5,054 nt of DNA from positions 1-5,054 of the forward strand of contig WRAL01000138.1 of NCBI GenBank assembly GCA_009780285.1, read 5' to 3'. The translations under genes were made by a program, and so were the position numbers. Below, piece by piece: positions 1-3,925 of the stretch. Below the pieces are notes generated by a model. The model was not told the DNA's origin, did not search any database, and saw nothing but the letters and a program-made list of their open reading frames with translations. The DNA is from Treponema sp. Its GTDB lineage: Bacteria; Spirochaetota; Spirochaetia; Treponematales; Breznakiellaceae. Within the stretch, counting starts at the first letter, position 1. Every line of letters starts with the position of its first letter.

Positions 1-728
1 GCGTTTCGCACATCGCCTTCGCTGTCGGTATCTTTATTTCCATCGGCCTTGTTTTTGTATTGCAGATGCTCAAGGGCAGGAATGCCATGTACATCTGGCT
101 TCTCTTTCTTGTCCTTTCGCTTTTTGGACTGGGCATTCTGCTTTACGACACGACGGCGACTTTTATCTCGGGCTCGCTCTTGTACGGCCTTGGGGACAGC
201 CTTGGATACATCATCGTTATCTATATGTGCGCGGGCGCTATCAAGCGCAGCCGGTCGATGCGCATGTTCCGTCTTTACTGCGCGGTTATCTTTGCCCAAT
301 ATTGCCTTATTTCAGGATTGATTTCCATGTACTTCAATCGATTTGACAGCCCGAACAAGTTCCTCGCTTTCGGAGTGGCGCTTGTTCTTGTCAGCCTTTG
401 CCTGCTTTTCATGCCGCTGATCCAGAAAAAGCTTTTCGACGCGGACTGGACGGACGGGCTTTACCTTAGGGACATGGACCATTACGTCCGCCCGCTTGAG
501 GAAACGGAAACGCTTAACGTCAGGGACAGCCTTAACCTTACGCCGAGGGAGGAGGAAATTTTCACGATGCTGCTTGGCGGCAGCGCCCCGAAGGAAATCG
601 CGCATACCCTGAGGATCAGCTTCGACACCGTGCGCTTTCATCAGAAAAACCTGTATCGCAAGCTGGAAATCCAGAGCATACAGGAGCTTTTCGCGAAGTA
701 TCTGTCGAAATCAGGCGGGCCTACATAA
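1..728 (+). CDS. Membrane-anchored LuxR-family transcriptional regulator (5' truncated by window edge)
   Basis: The reading frame is open from base 3 to the TAA at 726-728, giving 241 visible residues; the true start lies outside the window. The N-terminal part is strongly hydrophobic, with about five membrane segments visible (roughly residues 1-21, 30-49, 55-79, 89-111 and 119-140), separated by short basic loops such as KRSRSMR. A cytoplasmic linker leads to a C-terminal LuxR/GerE-type helix-turn-helix at about 179-234, recognisable from LTPREEEIF, then GGSAPKEIA, then the recognition helix region SFDTVRFHQKNLYRKL. In this architecture the membrane part probably senses an envelope or small-molecule signal and the tethered helix-turn-helix binds promoters; ligand and targets are unknown. 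The internal TTG at 60 is unlikely to be the start, because it would cut into the first visible membrane segment. It lies upstream of, and on the same strand as, the OB-fold genes, so it may regulate them; this is inference. Family assignment is firm, specific role unknown. Confidence 0.9.
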   Translation, partial: VSHIAFAVGIFISIGLVFVLQMLKGRNAMYIWLLFLVLSLFGLGILLYDTTATFISGSLLYGLGDSLGYIIVIYMCAGAIKRSRSMRMFRLYCAVIFAQYCLISGLISMYFNRFDSPNKFLAFGVALVLVSLCLLFMPLIQKKLFDADWTDGLYLRDMDHYVRPLEETETLNVRDSLNLTPREEEIFTMLLGGSAPKEIAHTLRISFDTVRFHQKNLYRKLEIQSIQELFAKYLSKSGGPT

Positions 729-820
729 TTATGCAGGTAGGAAAAGGCGAAAACCTACCTGATTATGGGGGGCGGAAAAGCGCGATCCCACCCCATTATG
801 CGGGTAGCAGCGGGCGCGTC
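728..820. repeat. Tandem ATTATG-led hairpin units (two full, one partial)
   Basis: Three units begin with ATTATG at 728, 762 and 795, giving periods of 34 and 33 bases. Units 1 and 2 share the layout ATTATG, two bases, GG-rich arm, AAAAG, C-rich arm. Unit 1 forms a perfect 8 bp stem (CAGGTAGG 734-741 with CCTACCTG 754-761) around a 12-base loop. Unit 2 pairs at the equivalent outer positions 768-771 with 791-794 and again at 774-775 with 787-788, with two mismatches between. The first two pairs are changed on both sides relative to unit 1, which hints at conserved structure. Unit 3 keeps ATTATGCGGGTAG but lacks a matching arm. The first unit overlaps the regulator's stop codon by one base. 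No clear U-tract follows, although a T6 run occurs at 834-839. Confidence 0.6.
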
Positions 821-843
821 TCGAGCCGTATAGTTTTTTACAA

Positions 844-878
844 GCGCGGCTTGAGTCGCGAGCGCGGCTAAGTCGCGC
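844..878. repeat. Two tandem 17-base hairpins just upstream of the first BOF gene
   Basis: GCGCGGCTTGAGTCGCG (844-860) is followed after one base by GCGCGGCTAAGTCGCGC (862-878). They are near-identical direct repeats, and each also folds on itself. In the first, 845-850 pairs with 855-860 around TTGA. In the second, 862-868 pairs with 872-878 around TAA, with one G-T pair. The pair ends 12 bases before the ribosome binding site at 891, so in the mRNA it would sit in the 5' leader. It could act as a transcript-stabilising or regulatory leader structure. Confidence 0.6.
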
Positions 879-888
879 AAATCTATTT

Positions 889-896
889 TAGGAGGT
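889..896 (+). promoter_or_regulatory. Strong ribosome binding site of the first BOF gene
   Basis: TAGGAGGT lies six to seven bases before the ATG at 902. It is close to a full complement of the 16S rRNA 3' end and is the strongest such site in the window. It fixes the start at 902 and suggests the protein is made in quantity. Confidence 0.85.
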
Positions 897-901
897 ATAC
901 T

Positions 902-1291
902 ATGAAAAAGTATACTGTTTTGGTCGGTCTTTCTTTGGCGATGGTTGTCTTTGGCTCGGCGGCCTTCGCGCAGCAGGGCGGTTTTACCGGCCCGGTAACC
1001 CCGGGAACCGCGAGCGCGCAGATGGACTTCCGCAGCATGACTATCGGCCAGTTCCAGACGCTCCCCACCGGCAAATCCTACGTCGTATTGACCGGGAACG
1101 TGGTGAACTCGCTTGGACGCGACAGATACACTTTCAGGGACTCGACGGGAGAAATTATGGTGGAAATCGAGCGCTATGTCTGGTGGGATATGTCAGTCTC
1201 CCCCACGGACAGGGTTCAGCTTTTGGTTAAGGTTGAGCGCAACAGGAACGGAAGGATTGAGGTGGAAGGCAAAGGGATTAGGAGGATATAG
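902..1291 (+). CDS. Exported BOF-family (YgiW/YdeI-like) OB-fold protein, single domain
   Basis: The protein has 129 residues and a clear signal peptide: basic MKK, a hydrophobic core from about residue 5 to 18, and cleavage after AFA at residue 23. The mature protein opens with QQGGFTGP (24-31), the same N-terminal motif I recall from E. coli YgiW. A bacterial OB-fold domain follows at about 47-129: VVLTGNVV (61-68), YTFRDSTGEIMVEIE (76-90), and the conserved tryptophan at 94-95. The usual G-E/V turn after the SPTD segment is replaced by LLVKVERNRNG, and the protein ends directly on the last strand (GKGIRRI). Family members are small periplasmic proteins linked in enterobacteria to stress tolerance and antimicrobial resistance; no enzymatic activity is established. 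The start is set by the AGGAGG upstream. It is the first of three BOF paralogues in a row. Family very likely; exact function not known. Confidence 0.92.
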   Translation: MKKYTVLVGLSLAMVVFGSAAFAQQGGFTGPVTPGTASAQMDFRSMTIGQFQTLPTGKSYVVLTGNVVNSLGRDRYTFRDSTGEIMVEIERYVWWDMSVSPTDRVQLLVKVERNRNGRIEVEGKGIRRI

Positions 1292-1305
1292 CTTCCGAAA
1301 TCCTG

Positions 1306-1343
1306 GCTGCCGCCGCGCTCTATGTGTGGAACGCGGCGGTAGC
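1306..1343. repeat. Long GC-rich hairpin after the first BOF gene
   Basis: Bases 1306-1317 (GCTGCCGCCGCG) pair with 1332-1343 (CGCGGCGGTAGC) over 12 positions with a single G-T pair, around a 14-base loop. It begins 15 bases after the stop codon. It lacks a T-tract, so it is more likely a 3'-end-stabilising or attenuating hairpin than a classical terminator. Confidence 0.6.
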
Positions 1344-1365
1344 GAAACCCCAGCCCGCTTATAAT

Positions 1366-1395
1366 GGGCGCGGGGCGCCTTTTTCGCCTTTTTTT
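1366..1395 (+). terminator. Probable intrinsic terminator between first and second BOF genes
   Basis: GGCGC (1367-1371) pairs with GCGCC (1375-1379) around GGG and is followed at once by T5 (1380-1384). An alternative fold pairs GGCG (1374-1377) with CGCC (1385-1388), followed by T7 (1389-1395). Either gives a short GC stem plus a T-run, as expected for Rho-independent termination. If it works, the second BOF gene needs its own promoter. A TATAAT at 1360-1365 overlaps this site, but I see no convincing -35 element for it. Confidence 0.5.
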
Positions 1396-1415
1396 GCGAG
1401 CTTGCGAGGTATGAA

Positions 1416-2078
1416 ATGAAAAGAACTTGTTTATTGGCCGGGATCCTCTTTGCCTGCGCTTGCGCGGCTTTTCTTCCATCGGCCGCATACGCGCAAGCCG
1501 TAACGTCCTCTGGCCCAATTACGGTAAGCCAGGCGCGCGCGCTTCCGCACAATTCATGGGTTGTTTTATCGGGGAATATCGTGAACGCGCTTCCCGGCGG
1601 CAGGAACTATACTTTCCGCGACGCGGCCGGCGAAACCATTACCGTGGAAATCGGCCTTAAAATATGGCGCGGCCTTTCCTCCGGGCCAATGGACGCGGTG
1701 GAGATAGGCGGCGAGCTAAGGATAATCCGGGGAATCGCCATGATTAAAGTGTATGTCATCACCGGAAGCGGCAGGCAAAACGCGCGGCCCGGACAAGCCG
1801 TTACCGTTAATCGCCCAATTGCCATAAGCGAGGCGAGAAACCTTCCGCGCGATTCGTGGGTGGTTCTTGCAGGCAATATCGTCGCTTCGCTTGGCGGGGA
1901 TAAGTACAGCTTCCGTGATTTAGCGGGCGAAACCATCGTCGTGGAAATCGAGCGTAAGATATGGCGGGGCCTGTACGCCGGCCCTTCCGACGTAGTCGAG
2001 ATTGGAGGCGAAGTCGAGATTAGCAAGGGCCAGTTTTCGATCGAGGTCGAAGTGATACGAATGAGCGGCGCTCGCTAG
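1416..2078 (+). CDS. Exported protein with two tandem BOF (bacterial OB-fold) domains
   Basis: The protein has 220 residues. A signal peptide covers residues 1-26, with basic MKR, a hydrophobic core and cleavage after AYA. LFAC at 11-14 resembles a lipobox, but signal peptidase I cleavage at 26 is the better fit. Two BOF domains follow at about 35-115 and 135-216, separated by a short linker (GSGRQNARPGQ). By hand alignment about 50 of 80 positions are identical. Both contain SWVVLxGNIV, YxFRDxAGETI, VEI, KIWRGL, GPxD and VEIGGE, so the gene arose by internal duplication of one domain. Both copies keep the conserved core, so neither looks degenerate. Most family members carry a single domain of about 100-130 residues. 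The role is probably in the periplasm as a binding or stress protein; two domains could bind two ligands or bridge partners. GAGG at 1406-1409, six bases before the ATG, supports the start at 1416. Confidence 0.92.
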   Translation: MKRTCLLAGILFACACAAFLPSAAYAQAVTSSGPITVSQARALPHNSWVVLSGNIVNALPGGRNYTFRDAAGETITVEIGLKIWRGLSSGPMDAVEIGGELRIIRGIAMIKVYVITGSGRQNARPGQAVTVNRPIAISEARNLPRDSWVVLAGNIVASLGGDKYSFRDLAGETIVVEIERKIWRGLYAGPSDVVEIGGEVEISKGQFSIEVEVIRMSGAR

Positions 2079-2112
2079 CGCAAGCAGTCTGCGGCGAATG
2101 CCGCGAAATATT

Positions 2113-2151
2113 GGACTTGTTCGACAACTTGATTAGTTGTCGAACAAGTCC
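2113..2151. repeat. Perfect 17 bp inverted repeat, 5-base loop
   Basis: GGACTTGTTCGACAACT (2113-2129) is perfectly complementary to AGTTGTCGAACAAGTCC (2135-2151), with loop TGATT. It is the longest perfect stem in the window and begins 34 bases after the stop of the double-BOF gene. It could form a terminator-like or mRNA-end hairpin, but no T-tract follows. I consider it more likely a member of a dispersed palindrome family. Confidence 0.85.
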
Positions 2152-2152
2152 T

Positions 2153-2173
2153 GCAAAATACTGCGTATTTTGC
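2153..2173. repeat. Perfect 9 bp inverted repeat with TGC loop
   Basis: GCAAAATAC (2153-2161) pairs with GTATTTTGC (2165-2173) around TGC, one base after the 17 bp hairpin. The same TGC loop recurs in the hairpin at 3814-3840. Confidence 0.75.
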
Positions 2174-2186
2174 CGCTTTCGGCGGA

Positions 2187-2218
2187 AGTTTTTCTGAAAC
2201 TGAAGTTTCAGAAAAACT
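2187..2218. repeat. Perfect 14-15 bp AT-rich inverted repeat
   Basis: AGTTTTTCTGAAAC (2187-2200) pairs with GTTTCAGAAAAACT (2205-2218) around TGAA. The fold is the same on both strands, so it could act as a structure in RNA or as a cruciform in DNA. It lies 108 bases before the start of the third BOF gene. Confidence 0.8.
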
Positions 2219-2234
2219 CTATTGAACACCGCAT

Positions 2235-2255
2235 TGGATTCGCCTGGCGAATCCA
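2235..2255. repeat. Perfect 9 bp inverted repeat with CTG loop
   Basis: TGGATTCGC (2235-2243) pairs with GCGAATCCA (2247-2255) around CTG. It is another compact, very short-loop hairpin of the cluster, with a stem unrelated to its neighbours. Confidence 0.75.
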
Positions 2256-2289
2256 TACTGAAGGCCGATAAAACTGCAATGATCGGCGG

Positions 2290-2305
2290 ACCATGCGCGC
2301 ATGGT
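2290..2305. promoter_or_regulatory. Perfect 16-base palindrome upstream of the lipoprotein gene (possible operator)
   Basis: ACCATGCGCGCATGGT is self-complementary with no loop, centred 28 bases upstream of the ATG at 2326. A zero-spacer palindrome this close to a start could be a dimeric repressor site or simply the last member of the hairpin cluster. It contains the ATG at 2293, which is a poor start because it would be buried in the palindrome. Confidence 0.45.
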
Positions 2306-2325
2306 TAAAACCAAAAGGGAAACTT

Positions 2326-2736
2326 ATGAAGGGATTTATGTTACCGGCTTTTGCCTTGTTTTTTCTCGCTCTTGCATCGTGTGATTGGGAAGGTTTTAAC
2401 GGAAAGCCGCAAGATGTGGGGCTGACGACGGTCGGCGCTGCCCACTCGATTCCGAACAATAGCCGGCTTTCGCTGCAAGGCAGTCTTACAAGTCAGGTTG
2501 GGTCGGAGTATTATTGGTTCAGCGATGGCACAGGCGAGATCCTTGTCGAGATTGAATGGAAGGTTTGGAACATGGCGGCATTGCAGTGGGGCAACTTGCT
2601 GCCAAGCGAAAAGGTTGAGATTTCAGGAAAGCTGGAACGCGAAAGAAACACGTTTAAGATGGAAGTGAAAACGATTCGCAAACTGCCTCCGCCAAACAAA
2701 CCTGACGAAACGGACAATTCGGCGGAAGGCGAATAA
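2326..2736 (+). CDS. BOF-family OB-fold lipoprotein
   Basis: I choose the ATG at 2326, preceded by AAGGGA at 2315-2320 with a five-base gap, over the in-frame ATG at 2293. From 2326 the product has 136 residues and a clean lipoprotein signal: short n-region MKG, hydrophobic core (about 4-17) and lipobox LASC with cysteine 19 as the predicted lipidation site. The upstream start would put 11 extra residues in front of this signal. The BOF domain spans about 32-120: LSLQGSLTSQVG, YYWFSDGTGEILVEIEWKVW, then VEISGKLERE and MEVKTIRKL. Between the conserved tryptophan and the VEISG strand sits an extra loop (AALQWGNLL) absent from the two upstream paralogues. The C-terminus is a proline-rich then acidic tail (about 121-136). 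It likely sits on the periplasmic or outer face of a membrane. It is the most divergent of the three paralogues. Family call strong; role unknown. Confidence 0.88.
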   Translation: MKGFMLPAFALFFLALASCDWEGFNGKPQDVGLTTVGAAHSIPNNSRLSLQGSLTSQVGSEYYWFSDGTGEILVEIEWKVWNMAALQWGNLLPSEKVEISGKLERERNTFKMEVKTIRKLPPPNKPDETDNSAEGE

Positions 2737-2759
2737 CCGACAGGTTTTAGCTTCACTGT

Positions 2760-2786
2760 GGAGGCGGCCTTGATAGGGCCGCTTCC
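2760..2786 (+). terminator. Hairpin after the BOF lipoprotein gene, possible terminator
   Basis: GGAGGCGGCCT (2760-2770) pairs with GGGCCGCTTCC (2776-2786) around TGATA, an 11 bp stem with two G-T pairs, starting 24 bases after the stop. The strong stem and position suit transcription termination, but no T-tract follows, so it may instead protect the 3' end. Confidence 0.4.
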
Positions 2787-2812
2787 CTAACTGCCCGCAT
2801 CTCCGCTACAAT
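2783..2812 (+). promoter_or_regulatory. Weak candidate promoter for the methyltransferase gene
   Basis: TACAAT at 2807-2812 matches the sigma-70 -10 consensus at five of six positions. The best -35 is TTCCCT at 2783-2788 with an 18-base spacer, only three of six. It would start transcription about 20 bases before the GTG start. It overlaps the 3' arm of the hairpin at 2760-2786. Confidence 0.3.
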
Positions 2813-2839
2813 AGTCCCATATTTGATCAAGGGGATATT

Positions 2840-3634
2840 GTGAGCTACATTGACGAAAACAAGGCCGCGTGGGAAGAGGCCTTCGACAACCGCCGCCCCG
2901 GCTGGGGGGAAAACAACCACCTGCGCCTAAAGGCCGAAAAGTTCGCGCTTTTCGACGACGACATGAAGCGGACGCTCGAAGGCATGGATCTGCGCGGCAA
3001 AACCCTGGCGCAGTTCTGCTGCAACAATGGCCGCGAGCTGCTCTCGCTTATGGACAGCGGCGCAAGCGCCGGGGTCGGTTTCGACATTGCCGAAAACATC
3101 ATCGCTCAGGCGAGGGAAACGGCGGGAAAGGCTGGCATAACAAACTGCGAATTCGTCGCCTGCAATATTTTGGACATTCCCGAAAGCTATTACGGCCGTT
3201 TCGATTTAATTCTTTTCACGGTAGGCTCGATCAGTTGGTTCGAGGATTTGGCGCTTCTTTTTGCGAAAACCGCAAGCTGCCTGAAGGCCGGCGGCGTCGT
3301 TCTTATCAATCATTTTCACCCGATGATGGCCATGTTGCCCAAGCCTTGGGACTCCACTTACGATCCGAAGGATCTGCGCAGGGTCGCCTATTCGTATTTC
3401 AATAGAGATCCCTGGGTCGAAAACCGGGGAAGGGATTACATGTCGGGGGAATACGCGTCGAAAACCTTCACGGATTTTCCGCAAACGATGTCCGACGTAA
3501 TAAACGCGCTGGGCGCCTGCGGCCTGAAAACTTTTCGGCTCGACGAACACGACTACGACGTAGGCATGACCGACGCATACGACGGCAAGGGCTTTCCTTT
3601 GTCCTTTACCCTGATCGCGGAAAAGTCCTCCTGA
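2840..3634 (+). CDS. Class I SAM-dependent methyltransferase
   Basis: The protein has 264 residues and starts at GTG 2840, with AAGGGG at 2829-2834 five bases upstream. It has the Rossmann-type methyltransferase order. Motif I is LAQFCCNNGRE (about 56-66), FDIAENII (81-88) is the acidic end of strand 2 that would contact the SAM ribose, CNILDIPESY (108-117) is near the adenine, FDLILFTVGSISWF (121-134) is motif IV/post II, and LKAGGVVLINHFHP (148-161) is motif VI. The SAM loop is atypical: CCNNGRE replaces the common DxGCGxG, a variant seen in some subgroups. The C-terminal part, with FNRDPW, EYASKTFTDFPQTMSDV and DEHDYDVGM, would form the substrate lid. The methyl acceptor cannot be read from sequence; a small molecule is more likely than DNA or rRNA because no nucleic-acid domain is present. 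It appears to be a single gene, flanked by hairpin-rich spacers on both sides. Confidence 0.9.
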   Translation: MSYIDENKAAWEEAFDNRRPGWGENNHLRLKAEKFALFDDDMKRTLEGMDLRGKTLAQFCCNNGRELLSLMDSGASAGVGFDIAENIIAQARETAGKAGITNCEFVACNILDIPESYYGRFDLILFTVGSISWFEDLALLFAKTASCLKAGGVVLINHFHPMMAMLPKPWDSTYDPKDLRRVAYSYFNRDPWVENRGRDYMSGEYASKTFTDFPQTMSDVINALGACGLKTFRLDEHDYDVGMTDAYDGKGFPLSFTLIAEKSS

Positions 3635-3694
3635 CAGCGAAAGTGTTTGAGATAAGCAATTCTCAGTTTAGCCTAGGGGCGACCACAGATTAAA

Positions 3695-3727
3695 ACTCCG
3701 TGTACTCCGTGTAACTCCGTGGTTAAT
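3695..3727. repeat. CTCCGTG short repeats, left arm of an imperfect inverted repeat
   Basis: CTCCGTG occurs at 3696-3702, 3705-3711 and 3715-3721 (periods 9 and 10), followed by GTTAAT. Its complement, CACGGAG, occurs at 3803-3809 and 3850-3856 on the right. Together they form a large interrupted inverted repeat enclosing the compact hairpins. Repeats of this CACGGAG type are, as far as I recall, widespread between genes in many environmental bacteria; their function is not settled. Confidence 0.7.
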
Positions 3728-3746
3728 TCTTCATTCACCCACCCCT

Positions 3747-3771
3747 GGAGTTTTGGTAACGCCAAAACTCC
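3747..3771. repeat. 10 bp perfect hairpin in the methyltransferase/GNAT spacer
   Basis: GGAGTTTTGG (3747-3756) pairs with CCAAAACTCC (3762-3771) around TAACG, and a T-G pair could shrink the loop to AAC. The right arm repeats AAAACTCCG, also present at 3692-3700 at the start of the left repeat arm, so this hairpin may have been built from neighbouring sequence. Confidence 0.75.
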
Positions 3772-3773
3772 GA

Positions 3774-3798
3774 GTTAATCTGCCGTAGGCAGATTAAC
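3774..3798. repeat. 11 bp perfect hairpin with 3-base loop
   Basis: GTTAATCTGCC (3774-3784) pairs with GGCAGATTAAC (3788-3798) around GTA, two bases after the previous hairpin. Its outer arm merges into the ATTAACC of the right half of the large inverted repeat. CAGATTAA also occurs at 3686-3693. Confidence 0.75.
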
Positions 3799-3802
3799 CA
3801 AC

Positions 3803-3857
3803 CACGGAGGACGGGCCAATCCACCTGCGGCGGATTGGCCTTGGAGTTACACGGAGG
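3803..3857. repeat. Right arm of the CACGGAG repeat, interrupted by an inserted hairpin
   Basis: The complement of the left arm would read ACCACGGAGTTACACGGAG. Here the ACCACGGAG part ends at 3809 and TTACACGGAG resumes at 3847. Between them lies a block whose core, GGCCAATCC (3814-3822) with GGATTGGCC (3832-3840), is a perfect 9 bp stem. Past one A-C mismatch, CC pairs with GG around a TGC loop. GGAG is present on both sides (3806-3809 and 3843-3846), as a 4 bp target duplication would leave. Confidence 0.7.
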
Positions 3858-3880
3858 GAAGAGAAAAACATGCCGCGCGC

Positions 3881-3909
3881 TTGACGCAAAGCCGCGTATA
3901 GCGCATAGT
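3881..3909 (+). promoter_or_regulatory. Candidate sigma-70-type promoter of the acetyltransferase gene
   Basis: TTGACG (3881-3886, five of six to TTGACA) and CATAGT (3904-3909, four of six to TATAAT) are separated by 17 bases. Transcription would begin near 3915-3917, leaving a very short leader of about ten bases that just keeps part of GGGAG (3915-3919). This placement argues against the in-frame GTG at 3908, which would lie in the -10 box. Confidence 0.4.
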
Positions 3910-3925
3910 GTGGCGGGAGATTTGC

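Larger units (their letters stand above)
2091..2305. repeat. Cluster of eight back-to-back inverted repeats in the second/third BOF gene spacer
   Basis: Nearly the whole spacer folds into consecutive hairpins with unrelated stems. They are: 2091-2104 (5 bp stem, loop GAAT); 2113-2151 (17 bp, 5-base loop); 2153-2173 (9 bp, loop TGC); 2172-2183 (4 bp, loop CTTT); 2187-2218 (14-15 bp, TGAA loop); 2235-2255 (9 bp, loop CTG); 2264-2287 (6 bp); and a perfect 16-base palindrome at 2290-2305. Gaps between the strong stems are short, mostly 1-16 bases. No open reading frame here is convincing. The longest stems are described separately. Confidence 0.85.

Noticed and set aside
49..321. 90-residue forward open frame rich in Cys, Arg and Ser
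   Set aside because: It lies in another frame of the membrane regulator, has atypical composition and no ribosome binding site.
312..641. 109-residue reverse-strand open frame inside the LuxR-type regulator
   Set aside because: Antisense shadow of a well-supported gene; basic, low-similarity composition and no initiation signal.
1193..1552. Reverse-strand open frames across the first/second BOF spacer
   Set aside because: They run antisense through the ends of two convincing genes and through hairpins; Arg/Pro-rich translation typical of shadow frames.
1607..2026. 139-residue reverse-strand frame opposite the double BOF gene, with an internal repeat
   Set aside because: Its apparent repeat (RPRHILR...STTMVSPA) is only the antisense image of the duplicated BOF domain.
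2020..2256. 78-residue reverse-strand frame across the hairpin cluster
   Set aside because: Coding would have to pass through several perfect palindromes, and its composition resembles no protein family I know.
2293..2325. Upstream ATG as start of the BOF lipoprotein
   Set aside because: It lies inside a perfect palindrome, lacks a ribosome binding site, and would put 11 residues before a clean lipoprotein signal that starts at 2326.
3206..3550. 114-residue reverse-strand frame inside the methyltransferase
   Set aside because: Antisense shadow of a gene with intact family motifs.
3695..3721. CRISPR-like short direct repeats
   Set aside because: The CTCCGTG units are spaced 9-10 bases apart with no room for spacers and appear in both orientations, unlike a CRISPR array.
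3747..3840. Integron attC-type recombination sites
   Set aside because: The stems lack recognisable GTTRRRY/RYYYAAC core sites and there is no gene cassette structure or integrase in view.
3908..3925. In-frame GTG as start of the acetyltransferase
   Set aside because: It falls in the candidate -10 box and has no ribosome binding site, whereas ATG 3926 is preceded by GGGAG at a suitable distance.
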